From Propionicimonas sp. (GTDB taxonomy: Bacteria; Actinomycetota; Actinomycetes; Propionibacteriales; Propionibacteriaceae), in the NCBI GenBank assembly GCA_027492575.1, contig JAPUEM010000135.1:1-50825 (forward strand): a DNA stretch of 50,825 bases, given 5' to 3'. The notes beneath the pieces are model-generated. The model saw only the letters and a program-made list of their open reading frames with translations. It was not told the origin of the DNA and did not search any database. Each line of letters begins with the position of its first letter. The first letter of the stretch is position 1. A program made the translations under genes and the position numbers. Shown here piece by piece: positions 22,941 through 32,371 of this stretch.

Positions 22941-24626
22941 ATGGAGGAGACGGACTTCGACGTCGTCATCGTCGGCTCGGGCTTCGGCGGCAGCGTGACC
23001 GCGCTGCGACTGACCGAGAAGGGCTACCGGGTCGCGGTGCTCGAGGCCGGACGCCGCTTCGACGACGCCGATTTCGCGAAGACCAGCTGGAACCTGAGGA
23101 AGTTCCTGTGGGCGCCGGCGCTGGGCTGCTACGGCGTGCTGCGCGTCCACCTGCTGAAGGACGTCATGGTGCTGGCCGGCGCCGGGGTCGGCGGCGGCTC
23201 GCTCAACTATGCCAACGTGATGTACGAGCCGCCGACGCCCTTCTACGAGGACGAGCAGTGGGCGCAGATCACCGACTGGCAGAGCGAACTGGCGCCCTAC
23301 TACGCGCAGGCCCGCCGGATGCTCGGCGTCGTCCGCAATCCGCACCTCACCGCGCCCGACCGGCTGATGCGGCAGGTAGCCGAGGATCTCGGCGTGGGCG
23401 ACACCTTCTCACTGGTGCCGGTCGCGGTGCATTTCGGCAAGCCCGGCAAGTCCGTGCCCGACCCGTTCTTCGGCGGCGTCGGCCCGAGCCGGACGGGGTG
23501 CACCGAGTGCGGCAACTGCCTGGCCGGCTGCCGGGTGGGGGCGAAGAACACCCTGCTCAAGAACTACCTGGGCCTGGCCGAGAAAGCCGGTGCCCGGATC
23601 TTCCCGATGACCACGGTCACCGGGCTGAGCGAGCGACCGGACGGCTCCTGGCAGGTCGACACCCGCCGCACCGGGCCCTTCCCGGGCCGCGGCCGCCGGA
23701 CCTTCACCGCCGCGAAGGTGGTGCTCGCCGCCGGCACCTGGGGGACGCAGCGGCTGCTCTTCGCGATGCGGGACGCCGGCCGCCTGCCGAACCTCTCCGC
23801 CCTGCTCGGCACCCAGTCGCGGACGAACTCCGAGGCGATCCTCGGCGCCTCGGCCGCGGTGGTCGATCCCGCGCTGGACCTGTCGGCCGGGGTGGCGATC
23901 ACCTCGTCCATCCATCCCACGCCGGATACCCACATCCAGCCGGTCCGTTCCGGCAAGGGCTCCAACGCGATGGGGCTGCTGATGGCCCTGCTGGTGGACG
24001 GCGACGGTCCGGCCCTGCCCCAGGTGCTGAAGCAGTTCGCCGCCGACCCGCTGAAGGTGATCCGGACCACCATCCCCCGCCGCTGGAGCGAACGGACGGT
24101 GACCCTGCTGGTGATGCAGACCCTCGACAACTCGATCACCACTCTGACCAAGCCGGGCCTCTTCGGCCGCCGCACCTTCACCAGCGAGCAGGAGCCCGGC
24201 GAGCCCAACCCGACCTGGATCCCGCTGGGCAACGAGGTCGCCCGCCGGGTCGCCGAGAAGATCGACGGCATCGCCGCCGGCACCGTCGCCGGCCTGGTGG
24301 GCATTCCCACCACCGCCCATTTCCTGGGCGGCGCCGCCATCGGCGCGGCCGCCTCCGAGGGCGTGATCGACCCCTACCACCGGGTCTGGAACTACCCCGG
24401 CCTCTTTGTGGTGGACGGTGCCGCGGTCTCGGCCAACCTGGGCGTCAACCCGTCCCTGACCATCGCCGCCCAGGCCGAGCGAGCCGCCGCCCTCTGGCCC
24501 AACAAGGGCGAGCCCGACCCCCGCCCCACCCAGGGCGAGCCCTACCGCCACGTGGCACCGGTTCGTCCGAACCATCCGTTCGTCCCCGCCGGAGCGCCCG
24601 CCGCGCTCAGGCTGGTGGCCGACTGA
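22941..24626 (+). CDS. GMC family FAD oxidoreductase, ChoD-like
   Basis: The 561-residue protein has an N-terminal dinucleotide-binding motif VIVGSGFGGSVTALRL (9-24), the GMC flavin motif GAGVGGGSLNYANVMYEPP, and a C-terminal flavin/substrate motif (VVDGAAVSANLGVNPSLTIAAQAERAA). A cysteine cluster, GCTECGNCLAGCRVGAKNT, lies in the middle. The arrangement matches the actinobacterial ChoD/cholesterol-oxidase-like branch, but the natural substrate of most such proteins is unproven. There is no signal peptide. The ATG at 22941 gives the correct N-terminus, although the ribosome binding site is poor. It probably forms a single transcription unit; the next gene is convergent, 14 bases away. Confidence 0.85.
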   Translation: MEETDFDVVIVGSGFGGSVTALRLTEKGYRVAVLEAGRRFDDADFAKTSWNLRKFLWAPALGCYGVLRVHLLKDVMVLAGAGVGGGSLNYANVMYEPPTPFYEDEQWAQITDWQSELAPYYAQARRMLGVVRNPHLTAPDRLMRQVAEDLGVGDTFSLVPVAVHFGKPGKSVPDPFFGGVGPSRTGCTECGNCLAGCRVGAKNTLLKNYLGLAEKAGARIFPMTTVTGLSERPDGSWQVDTRRTGPFPGRGRRTFTAAKVVLAAGTWGTQRLLFAMRDAGRLPNLSALLGTQSRTNSEAILGASAAVVDPALDLSAGVAITSSIHPTPDTHIQPVRSGKGSNAMGLLMALLVDGDGPALPQVLKQFAADPLKVIRTTIPRRWSERTVTLLVMQTLDNSITTLTKPGLFGRRTFTSEQEPGEPNPTWIPLGNEVARRVAEKIDGIAAGTVAGLVGIPTTAHFLGGAAIGAAASEGVIDPYHRVWNYPGLFVVDGAAVSANLGVNPSLTIAAQAERAAALWPNKGEPDPRPTQGEPYRHVAPVRPNHPFVPAGAPAALRLVAD

Positions 24627-24640
24627 GACCCACGCCTCGA

Positions 24641-26872
24641 TCAGGTGGTGAAGACCTCGCGGAGGTCGTCCCAGTGGTCGCGGTGCACGTAAGCGGGGGT
24701 CTGGCTTCGGGTGGTGCGGGCATGGACGACCTGCCCGCCCGAGCACGGCTCGCCGGTCCAGGCGTCGACCCAGTCGCCGGCGGGCAGGTAGACCGGCCAG
24801 GTCTGCGTCCCCGGCTCCAGGACCGGGGCGACCAGGATGGCGTCGCCGAGCGTCCATTGCACGGGGTGATCCCACACGGCGGGGTCGTCCGGGTGGTCGA
24901 AGTAGAGCGGACGCATCAACGGACGGCTGGTACGCAGGGTCTGCCGGCACTGTTCGGCGAGATACGGGATCAGCCGCTCCCGCAGCTGGACGAGCGAACG
25001 CGCCTCATCGATCAGCCGGTCATCGCCGGTCGCCTCGGCGAGGTTCCACGGCGTGCGGTCCCGGCAGGGCGGGCGGTGGTGGTTGAACTCGGAGTGGTAC
25101 TGCATGATCGGGACGAAGACGCTGGCGGCCATCGCACGCAGGTACAACTCGGCGTCCGGCAGCGGCCCGGAGAAGCCGGCGATGTCCCAGCCCCAGTAGA
25201 CGACGCCGCTGGCCGCGGCCGACAGGCCGGCGAGCATCGACCAGCGGAAGGCCGCCCAGGTGGAGTTCTCGTCCCCTGCCCAGTAGGCGCCGTGGGCCTG
25301 TGAGCCGGTGAAGCCGGCCCGGCTGAAGGTGACCGGCGCCTTCCCGGCGGATTCCAGCAGCCGTCCGTAGGCGGCGGCGTAGCCGACCGGGTACCGATTG
25401 TTGCCGGCATCGCCACGGGTGCCGTCGCGGTAGACGAGTTCCGAACCCCAGGCGTGCTCGCCGCCGTCTGTCTTGAAGCCGTCGATGCCGACCTCCTCGA
25501 CCAGGTAGCGGCGCTTCTCGGTCCACCAGGCGGCGGCGCGTTCGTCGGTGAGATCGGGCATCAGCCCCAGCGGGAACCACCAGCCGCGGTTGCGGTACGG
25601 ACGCAGCGACCCGTCCGGCGCCTCCTCCCGGATCAGGACGCCCTCGCGCACCGCGGCGCGGGCATCCGCGGCGGCCTGGCCGCTGGGGTGGGGCCGCATC
25701 TTGATCAGCGGGATCTGCCACAGATGGACCCGAACCCCCCGCGAGTGCAGCCGGTCGACCATCCCCTTGGGGTCGGGCCAGGCCCCGTCGGCGGGGAAGC
25801 TGAAGTCGGCCAGCCGCATCGGCCCGCCGTCCTCGCGCACCGCGTACTGGGCGTCGCGGAAGACGGTGAAGCTGCTCTCGTCGCTCCAGGCCTCGATGAC
25901 GACGTTCCCGACCGGGATGTCGTGCTGCCGGTGCAAAGCGAGCTGCCGCTCGACCTCGGCCTGGGTGTTCCATTCGTTGCCGCTGGCCCACAACCGGAAG
26001 ACCCACTCGGGCAGTTCCTTCGGACGGCCCACCTCGGCGAGGAAGGAATCCAGCACGGACGCCGGGTCGCCCGCGTACAGCGCCAGTTCGAGGGCGGACC
26101 CCACTGACGGGGAATCCACCTCGGCCTCGACCAGCAGCCTGCTCTCGTCCGAGGCGCCCACGTCGAACCAGACCCGCCGCGAGGTGCGGACGTGGAACCC
26201 CCACCCCGCTCCTCCGACGACGTGGGCGAAGGGCATCGGCAGGTAGGTGCGCCGGTGGGCGCCCTGGCTCTTGTACTGCTCGAAGACCACCGAATCCAGC
26301 TCGGCGCCACGATGGTCGAGGGCGTCGTAGCGCTCACCGAAGCCGGTGACGTGTTCGCCCGGCGCGAGCGGCAACGCGAACCGGACGCGGTGCAGCCGCT
26401 CGCCGTCGTCGAGCACGGTGACCGAGCCGGGATCGACGCCCACCGCGTCGCCCAGCACCGCCAGCGTGCCCGGATCGGCCGGACGCCACCGGGCCACGCG
26501 CGTCTCGAACCAGCGGGTGTGCTCGGCTCGTCCGTCCGGACGGGCAGCGGTGAACCGGTAGCGCAGCGTTCCCGGCGGCGCCGCGGGCAGCTGGATCTCC
26601 CAGCCGCCGGCCTGCCGCGCCTTCCTGGCCTGTGCGGACGCGAGATGCCCGCCGTCGACCGCCTGACCGCGCGAGGAACGCGGGACGGCCTCCAGCGGCA
26701 GCCGGAGCTCCGGCTGTTCGCTGCTGCGCAGTTCCACCACCACCTGTTCCACCTCTCCCGAGGTGCGGACGCCCAGGCGCAGCGGCTCGCCCACCACCGG
26801 CTGGACCGGCCAGCGCTGCTCGGTGTCGGGGACATAGGGATGCCCGGAGCCTCCGGGACGATGACGGATCAC
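24641..26872 (-). CDS. Glycoside hydrolase family 31 (alpha-glucosidase/alpha-xylosidase type)
   Basis: The 743-residue protein has the GH31 N-terminal beta-sandwich followed by a TIM barrel. The catalytic nucleophile is Asp469 in GIDGFKTDGGE and the acid/base Asp534 in YWAGDENSTW, 65 residues apart as in this family. Further motifs are VVYWGWDIAGFSG and FVPIMQYHSEFN. There is no signal peptide, so it acts on sugars after import. The start is a GTG overlapping the GH15 stop (GTGA); an upstream extension would be the GH15 gene out of phase. It is the last gene of the sugar operon. FKTDGGEHAWG suits alpha-glucosidase, isomaltosidase or alpha-xylosidase. Confidence 0.93.
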   Translation of the reverse strand: MIRHRPGGSGHPYVPDTEQRWPVQPVVGEPLRLGVRTSGEVEQVVVELRSSEQPELRLPLEAVPRSSRGQAVDGGHLASAQARKARQAGGWEIQLPAAPPGTLRYRFTAARPDGRAEHTRWFETRVARWRPADPGTLAVLGDAVGVDPGSVTVLDDGERLHRVRFALPLAPGEHVTGFGERYDALDHRGAELDSVVFEQYKSQGAHRRTYLPMPFAHVVGGAGWGFHVRTSRRVWFDVGASDESRLLVEAEVDSPSVGSALELALYAGDPASVLDSFLAEVGRPKELPEWVFRLWASGNEWNTQAEVERQLALHRQHDIPVGNVVIEAWSDESSFTVFRDAQYAVREDGGPMRLADFSFPADGAWPDPKGMVDRLHSRGVRVHLWQIPLIKMRPHPSGQAAADARAAVREGVLIREEAPDGSLRPYRNRGWWFPLGLMPDLTDERAAAWWTEKRRYLVEEVGIDGFKTDGGEHAWGSELVYRDGTRGDAGNNRYPVGYAAAYGRLLESAGKAPVTFSRAGFTGSQAHGAYWAGDENSTWAAFRWSMLAGLSAAASGVVYWGWDIAGFSGPLPDAELYLRAMAASVFVPIMQYHSEFNHHRPPCRDRTPWNLAEATGDDRLIDEARSLVQLRERLIPYLAEQCRQTLRTSRPLMRPLYFDHPDDPAVWDHPVQWTLGDAILVAPVLEPGTQTWPVYLPAGDWVDAWTGEPCSGGQVVHARTTRSQTPAYVHRDHWDDLREVFTT

Positions 26873-27984
26873 GGCCGGTCGTCCTCCCGCAGCTCGGCGG
26901 CCAGCCGCAGCACCATGGCATGGCTCCACAGCAGCGGGGTGGCGACCGGACCCCAGCGATCGACCCAGTACGGGTGGAAGCCCGGGTCGAGCAGGTGGCC
27001 GTCGACCTGCTCGGGGAGGTCGCCCTCCGGCGTCGCCGTCCCCGCGGCCCAGGACAACAGCGCCCGCGCCCCGTCCCGGTCGCCGCCGGCCGCCTTGGCC
27101 AGCCCCAGGAAGCAGCTCAGGATCGGCCACCGTCCGCCACCGAAGTAGGTGTCCCCGAGGAACCGGTAGACCCCGCCGCCGACGCAGAGGTCACGTTCCA
27201 CCGCGTCGAGCGTGCCGCGCGCCAGGTCGGAACCGGGAGCCAGCACGCCGAGCGGGGCGATCAGCGCGCTCAGGCTGCCGTCCACCGCGGGGCCGCCCAG
27301 CCATTTGGCAAGGTGGCCGTCGGCGACCCCCTCCGCCTCGATCAACTCGACGATCTCGGCGGCCGCGGCCAGTGCCCGGTCGGCGCGCTCCCCCGCCACC
27401 AGGCCGTCGGTGGCGGCCCGGCGCAGGCCGGCCTCGAGGCAGCCCAGGGTGGAGACATGCACCCGTTCGTCGTGCTCCTCCCACCAGTCGAAGCAGGGAC
27501 GCCGCCACGAACTCACCAGGTAGTCCACCACCAACTCGGACGCCCGCCGCCACCGCGAGAGGTCGAGCCGGTGCCGCGCGGCGTGCTCGGCGACCGCCCA
27601 CAGCCAGGTGCCGTAGCCGTCGAGCTGGAAGTCCGTCCAGTCGTCGGCGCCGAGACCGCCGTCGAAGGTGAACCGGGCGGGCAGCATCTCGGCGTCCGGC
27701 AACGGCGTCCCCGCCGCGGCACCGGCCACGGCGGCCCGGATGGTGGCTTCGTGACGTTCGACCACCCGGGCGCACCAGTCGAAGAAAGCGGACGGGGAGG
27801 CCACCTCCCCCGCCGCGGAAAGGCCGTCGGCGATGAACGAGCCGTCCCGGAACCAGCAGTAGCCGCGGTAGGCGGAGAAGTCCGGGCTCGCCGGGTAGGC
27901 GCCGCCCGGCTCCTGCAGGGCGAGGATCAGGTCGAGGGATCGCTGCTCGAGCCACGCCAGATCGTGGCCAGGGGGGGAGGTCAT
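26869..27984 (-). CDS. Glycoside hydrolase family 15-like (glucoamylase/glucodextranase fold)
   Basis: The 371-residue protein is an alpha/alpha-barrel of the GH15 type. YRGYCWFRDGSFIADGL is the substrate-binding motif near the N-terminus. DDWTDFQLDGYGTWLWAVAEH and STLGCLEAGLRRA follow, and the end has FGGGRWPILSCFLGLA and PEGDLPEQVD. It lacks a signal peptide and is shorter than secreted glucoamylases, so it probably trims imported gluco-oligosaccharides. ATG 27984 is preferred; a longer frame to 28047 has no ribosome binding site. It lies between the binding protein and GH31 genes. Confidence 0.85.
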   Translation of the reverse strand: MTSPPGHDLAWLEQRSLDLILALQEPGGAYPASPDFSAYRGYCWFRDGSFIADGLSAAGEVASPSAFFDWCARVVERHEATIRAAVAGAAAGTPLPDAEMLPARFTFDGGLGADDWTDFQLDGYGTWLWAVAEHAARHRLDLSRWRRASELVVDYLVSSWRRPCFDWWEEHDERVHVSTLGCLEAGLRRAATDGLVAGERADRALAAAAEIVELIEAEGVADGHLAKWLGGPAVDGSLSALIAPLGVLAPGSDLARGTLDAVERDLCVGGGVYRFLGDTYFGGGRWPILSCFLGLAKAAGGDRDGARALLSWAAGTATPEGDLPEQVDGHLLDPGFHPYWVDRWGPVATPLLWSHAMVLRLAAELREDDRP

Positions 27985-28059
27985 GGAAGTCAAGGTCACT
28001 CCGGGTGCGAGAGGGGCGGTGGGGACGGAGGCGGCCTCCGCCCCCACCAGGGACGGAAC

Positions 28060-29343
28060 TCAGCCGAGCAGCGGGTTGACCCGCTCCTCGGCGGAGGCGA
28101 GAGCCTCCTCGACAGTCTTGCGGCCCGCGGCGGCCTCGGTGAGCTCCTCACCGACGATGTCCTGCATCTGGGCCTGGTTCTCGCCGATCACGGGCGGCAG
28201 GGCGACCCCCTTCAGCGAATCGAAGACAGCCTGGCGGTTGGCCGGAGCGCCCTTCTCCAGGTACGGGGCGAGCAGGCTCTGATCGGCCACCGGCGGGAGC
28301 TCCCAGCCGGCGTCGAGCCGCACGTCCACCATCGTGGTCGAGCTGGTCAGGTACTGGGCCCACTTCTGCGCGGCCTCGGCGTTCTTGCTGGTGGCGGAGA
28401 CGGCGACGGCGTTGGAGAACATCGCGGAGGCCTGCTGGGTATCGCCCGGCTCGACGGCGATGTCCCAGTTGAAGCCGGCGTCCGCCAGCGCGCCGAACAT
28501 CCAGATGCCGGTCGTCCACATGCCCAGCTTGCCCTCGGAGAAGAGCTTGGTGTCGAAGTCCGGGGTTCCGGCGCCCTGCTCGGGGGTCGGCATGGTCGTC
28601 CCCGACTTGCCCACCAGCCAGTTCGCGGCCGCGACTCCCTGCGGCGAGTTGAAGGCGACGGCCTTGCCGTCCTCGCTGAGGAACGTCCCACCGGCCTGGG
28701 CCAGCGCCTTGTAGTACTCGTAGAAGCTGATCGGCTGGTAGGCGCCGAAGATGCCCTTGTCCTTGTCGGTGATCTTCTGCGCGGCCGCCTGAGCATCGGC
28801 CCAGGTCCAGTCGTTGGTCGGGTAGCTCACCCCCGCGGCGTCGAACAGATCCTTGTTGTAGAAGAGCACGACGGTCGAGAACGAACTCGGGAGGGCGTAC
28901 TGGGTGCCGTCGGTGGCGTAGGCGCCCGCCAGGTTCGCCTGGTACACGCTGGTGTCCACCCCGGGCAACGGAGCCAGGACGCCATTGGCCTGGTAGGCGG
29001 CGTAGTTGGCGAACTCGATGTCGAAGACGTCCGAGGCGGTGCCCCCGGCCAGATCGGTCTGCAGGGCGGTGAAGTAGTCGGCGTACGGCAGGGTGGTCAC
29101 GTCGACGGTGATCCCAGGATTGTCGGCCTCGAACGCCTTGACGATCTTGTCGAGGTTCTCCTCGTTGCCGCCGTTGGAGATGAAGTTCGTGTAGGTGATG
29201 GTCACCGGTTCCGGGGCCGCCGTGGTGGCGGGGCTTTCCGAGCCCGAGGCCGAGGGCTGCGGGGTGCTGCCGGAGCAGGCCGCCAGGGCCAGCCCCAGGA
29301 CGAGCGCCAGGCCGGCACCGGCCAGCTTTGCTGCGCGAGACAT
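28060..29343 (-). CDS. ABC sugar-binding lipoprotein (family 1)
   Basis: The 427-residue protein has a lipoprotein signal with lipobox LAAC (Cys23), a Ser/Pro/Thr linker, and the extracellular sugar-binding fold (VTITYTNFISNGGNEENLDKIVKAFEADNPGITVDVTTLPYADYFTALQTDLAGGTASDVFDIE). GAAAGGA lies 6 bases before the ATG. It delivers the substrate to the two permeases encoded just upstream in the transcript. Neighbouring GH15 and GH31 genes point to an alpha-gluco-oligosaccharide. The order is unusual in that the permeases precede the binding protein. Confidence 0.92.
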   Translation of the reverse strand: MSRAAKLAGAGLALVLGLALAACSGSTPQPSASGSESPATTAAPEPVTITYTNFISNGGNEENLDKIVKAFEADNPGITVDVTTLPYADYFTALQTDLAGGTASDVFDIEFANYAAYQANGVLAPLPGVDTSVYQANLAGAYATDGTQYALPSSFSTVVLFYNKDLFDAAGVSYPTNDWTWADAQAAAQKITDKDKGIFGAYQPISFYEYYKALAQAGGTFLSEDGKAVAFNSPQGVAAANWLVGKSGTTMPTPEQGAGTPDFDTKLFSEGKLGMWTTGIWMFGALADAGFNWDIAVEPGDTQQASAMFSNAVAVSATSKNAEAAQKWAQYLTSSTTMVDVRLDAGWELPPVADQSLLAPYLEKGAPANRQAVFDSLKGVALPPVIGENQAQMQDIVGEELTEAAAGRKTVEEALASAEERVNPLLG

Positions 29344-29366
29344 GGTTGTTTCCTTTCGTGGTCGGG

Positions 29367-30179
29367 CTACTTGATGCCCGTATTGGCTACGCCTTGGATG
29401 ACGTACTTCTGCGCGAAGAGATAGATGGCCAGCATCGGGAGGATCGAGATGACCGAGCCGGCCATCATCACGTCCCAATCGGTCGTGTACTGGCCCTGCA
29501 GACCGGCCAGGGCCAGCGGCAGGGTCTTCATGTCGGCGGACCGCAGGATCACCAGCGGCCACAGGAAGGCGTTCCAGCTGCTCATGAACGCGAAGACGGT
29601 GAGGGTGGCCAGCGCCGGCCCGATCAGGGGCAGGACGATCTGGGCGAAGATCCGGACGTGGCCCGCGCCGTCGATGCGGGCGGCCTCGTCCAGTTCGCGC
29701 GGCACCGAGTTCATCGCCTGGCGCAGCAGGAAGACGCCGAAGGCGCTGGCCACGCCCGGCAGCAGGACGCCGAGGTAGCTGTCGACCAGCCCGAGTTCCC
29801 GCATCTGGACGAAGAGCGGCACCATCAGCACCTGCATCGGGATCATCATCGTCGCCAGGTAGGCGGCGAAGACCACCCCGCGGCCCGGGAACGGCATCCG
29901 CGAGAAGACGTAGGCCGCCATGGCGCTGGTGAGCAACTGCAGCACGGTCGTGGCGACCGCCAGCAGCAGCGAGTTCGCGATGACGCGGGCGAACGGCGTC
30001 CGCTCGAAGAGCACGAGGTAGGCCGACCACGACGGGTTGTCGGGGATCAGCTGCGGGGTGGCGGTCAGGCCGGCGCCACCGGAGATGGAGGTGGTGAAGG
30101 TCCACAGGAAGGGGAAGAACATCACCAGGGCGCCGAGCACGACGACCAGCAGCAGGACGATCCGGGCGGGGCTACGCAT
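29367..30179 (-). CDS. ABC sugar permease, MalG type
   Basis: The 270-residue protein has six membrane segments and the cytoplasmic EAA loop (ELDEAARIDGAGHVRIFAQIVLPLIGP, around 165-190). Its start overlaps the end of the other permease by eight bases. It forms the transmembrane channel with the MalF-type protein. No ATPase is encoded here; in actinobacteria a shared ATPase such as MsiK usually serves, which is inferred. Confidence 0.92.
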   Translation of the reverse strand: MRSPARIVLLLVVVLGALVMFFPFLWTFTTSISGGAGLTATPQLIPDNPSWSAYLVLFERTPFARVIANSLLLAVATTVLQLLTSAMAAYVFSRMPFPGRGVVFAAYLATMMIPMQVLMVPLFVQMRELGLVDSYLGVLLPGVASAFGVFLLRQAMNSVPRELDEAARIDGAGHVRIFAQIVLPLIGPALATLTVFAFMSSWNAFLWPLVILRSADMKTLPLALAGLQGQYTTDWDVMMAGSVISILPMLAIYLFAQKYVIQGVANTGIK

Positions 30180-31104
30180 AGTTCACCCACCTGCGCTGGC
30201 CGACCATCTGGACGACCGTCACCGCGAGCACGAGCAGGAAGAGCAGCCAGGAGAGCGCCGAGGCCAGGCCTGCCTGGCCGTACCGGAAGGTGAGGTCGTA
30301 GACCTGCTGGACGACGACCGTGGACGCGCCGGCCGGGCCGCCGCCGGTCATCGCGTACACCTGGTCGAAGACCTGGAAGCCGTTGATCAACGAGATGACC
30401 ACGACGAAGAAGGTGGTCGGCGAGAGCATCGGCACGGTGATGTGCCACAACCGCGCCCACCACCCGGCGCCATCGACGCGGGCCGCCTCGTACAGATCCT
30501 GCGGGATGGCCTGCAGCCCGGCGAGCAGGATGATCATGACGAAGCCGAGATCCTTCCAGGCCGAGGCGAGGATGATCGAGGGCATCGCCCAGGCCGGGTC
30601 CGTCCACCAGCCGGGGCCGTCGATGCCCACCAGGCCGAGCAGGTGGTTGACGACGCCCACCTCGGGGTTGAGCAGCCAGCGCCAGATCAGCGCCACCACG
30701 ATCCAGCTGGTGACGACCGGCAGGAAGTAGACGCCGCGCAGCAGGTTGCGCAGCGGGATCGCCGCGTTCAGCGCGAGCGCCAGCGCCAGACCGCCGACGT
30801 AGACCAGCGGAAGATAGCCGAGGATGTAGGTGAAGGTGTTGAGGAAGGCCCGGTGGGTGTCGGCGTCGCGCAGCAGGTGGGCGTAGTTGTCGAGCCCGAC
30901 CCACTTCATGGCCGAGAGCAGGTTCCACTGGTGCAGCGACGTCCAGAAGGCGCGAACCATCGGGAGGAAGGTGAACAGCACCAGCGGCACCGCGCTCGGC
31001 GCGAGGAAGAGCAGCACCGTGACCGCGTAGCGAAGCCGGTGCGGGGAGGGCCGTCGCCGGATGGCCGGCGCGCTCGTCCCGGGGGTGGCCGGAGCCGGGC
31101 TCAC
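30172..31104 (-). CDS. ABC sugar permease, MalF type
   Basis: The 310-residue protein has six membrane segments. The EAA motif is DLYEAARVDGAGWWARLWHITVPMLSP, and the end QRRWVNYA is typical of MalF-like sugar permeases. The GTG at 31104 overlaps the stop of the ROK gene by four bases, and AAGGA lies just upstream within that gene; a longer frame adds only an Arg/Gly-rich leader that is the ROK gene out of phase. Its stop lies inside the next permease's first codons. Confidence 0.9.
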   Translation of the reverse strand: MSPAPATPGTSAPAIRRRPSPHRLRYAVTVLLFLAPSAVPLVLFTFLPMVRAFWTSLHQWNLLSAMKWVGLDNYAHLLRDADTHRAFLNTFTYILGYLPLVYVGGLALALALNAAIPLRNLLRGVYFLPVVTSWIVVALIWRWLLNPEVGVVNHLLGLVGIDGPGWWTDPAWAMPSIILASAWKDLGFVMIILLAGLQAIPQDLYEAARVDGAGWWARLWHITVPMLSPTTFFVVVISLINGFQVFDQVYAMTGGGPAGASTVVVQQVYDLTFRYGQAGLASALSWLLFLLVLAVTVVQMVGQRRWVNYA

Positions 31105-32312
31105 CGCGGTTCCTTGCCGCGACGGACCGCGGAAAGCCGCGCCCGCACCCGCTCGCCCTGATCGCCGGAGACGCCCTGGGAATCGAACGGGGTGGCCAGG
31201 ATCAGGCTTGCCGCGCCCTGCGCCCATCGATCGTCGTGCCAGGCCTCGACCGCTACGGGGATTCCCCGTTTGCGCGGCACGACCCCGGAACGCAGGGCCG
31301 GCTCGAAGCCGAAGGACCAGTGCCGCCAGGCGTCCACTCCCTCACCGCTGATGATGATGACCTCGGGGTCCAGGGCGTTCACCAGGCCGGCCAGCGCTCG
31401 TCCGAGTAGATGACCGGCGGCGCTGAAGACTTCCTGGGCCCGCTGATCGCCTCGATCCGCCTGCGCCCGGAGCCCGTCGATCCCGGCGTCCCGGCCGATG
31501 GCGCTGCGGCGCCGGCCCTCGGCCACGAGCGCCTCCTGCCCGACCAGCGCCTCGAGGCAGCCGCGGGCGCCGCACTGGCACAGCGGCCCGTCCTCGACGG
31601 TGGGGATGTGACCGATCTCGCCCGCGCCCCCGGAGCTGCCCCGGTAGACCGCGCCGTCGACGATGATGCCGCCCCCGACGCCGGTTCCGATGGTGACCAC
31701 CAGGGCGTGGTCCTGGCTGCGGGCCTGGCCGTACAGGTGCTCGGCGATCGCCATCGCGTTGACGTTGTTGTCGACCAGCACCGGCAGTTCCAGCGCTGAA
31801 CGCAGGGCCTGGCCGAGCTGGACGCGGTGCCAGCCGAGCTGGGTGGAATCGACCGTCCCGACGCCCTGTTCGTCCACGTCCCCAGGCACCCCGACGCCGA
31901 TGCCGAGCAGCCGCTGGCTGGTCGCGCCGTCCACGAACCCGCGGATGACCTGGATCAGCGCCGGGATCGCCGTCGTCGCCGCCGCGTCGAAAGGCTGGGT
32001 CTGCGAGCGCAGAATCGTGCCGCCGATGCCGACCTCGACCAGGGTCACGTGATCGGCCACGAGCTTCACGCCGATCGCGCCGCCGGCGTCGGCCACCAGG
32101 CCGAGCAGTTGCGCCGGCCGTCCGCCCACCGAGGGGGCGTGTTCGAGCTCGACCAGCAGGCCGTCGGCCAGCAGCTGCTTGGTCTTCTGGGTGATCAGCG
32201 CCGGCGAGACCCCGAGGTAGCGGGCCAGCCCGGCCCGCGAGGTGGGCCCGAGCGACCCGATGCAGGCCAGGATCGCTGACCTGGTGAAGTCGGCGCCGGT
32301 CGACTGACCCAT
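31101..32312 (-). CDS. ROK family transcriptional regulator
   Basis: The 403-residue protein has an N-terminal winged helix (about 8-65, GPTSRAGLARYLGVSPALITQKTKQLLADGLL) and a ROK sugar-sensing domain with GTGVGGGIIVDG. The zinc motif is GHIPTVEDGPLCQCGARGCLEA (CxCGxxGCxE). AAAGGAG lies 8 bases before the ATG at 32312. It is the first gene of the alpha-glucoside operon and probably represses it until sugar binds. A clear promoter and an operator-like sequence lie directly upstream. Confidence 0.9.
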   Translation of the reverse strand: MGQSTGADFTRSAILACIGSLGPTSRAGLARYLGVSPALITQKTKQLLADGLLVELEHAPSVGGRPAQLLGLVADAGGAIGVKLVADHVTLVEVGIGGTILRSQTQPFDAAATTAIPALIQVIRGFVDGATSQRLLGIGVGVPGDVDEQGVGTVDSTQLGWHRVQLGQALRSALELPVLVDNNVNAMAIAEHLYGQARSQDHALVVTIGTGVGGGIIVDGAVYRGSSGGAGEIGHIPTVEDGPLCQCGARGCLEALVGQEALVAEGRRRSAIGRDAGIDGLRAQADRGDQRAQEVFSAAGHLLGRALAGLVNALDPEVIIISGEGVDAWRHWSFGFEPALRSGVVPRKRGIPVAVEAWHDDRWAQGAASLILATPFDSQGVSGDQGERVRARLSAVRRGKEPR

Positions 32313-32322
32313 CTGGACACTC

Positions 32323-32371
32323 CTTTGTTCACTCCTAAAGAAACCGTAGAACGGCAACCCGCGGCTGTCAA
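32323..32371 (-). promoter_or_regulatory. Promoter and operator-like site of the ROK/alpha-glucoside operon
   Basis: On the minus strand a consensus -35 box TTGACA (32371-32366) is followed after 17 bases by TACGGT (32348-32343). Just downstream lies CTTTAGGAGTGAACAAAG (32340-32323), ending in inverted CTTT/AAAG as in XylR/ROK operators, and overlapping the expected transcription start and the ribosome binding site. This suggests autoregulation by the ROK protein. Confidence 0.65.

Noticed and set aside
26632..29424. 930-codon plus-strand frame across the GH31, GH15 and binding-protein genes
   Set aside because: It crosses three well-supported minus-strand genes and shows no domain.
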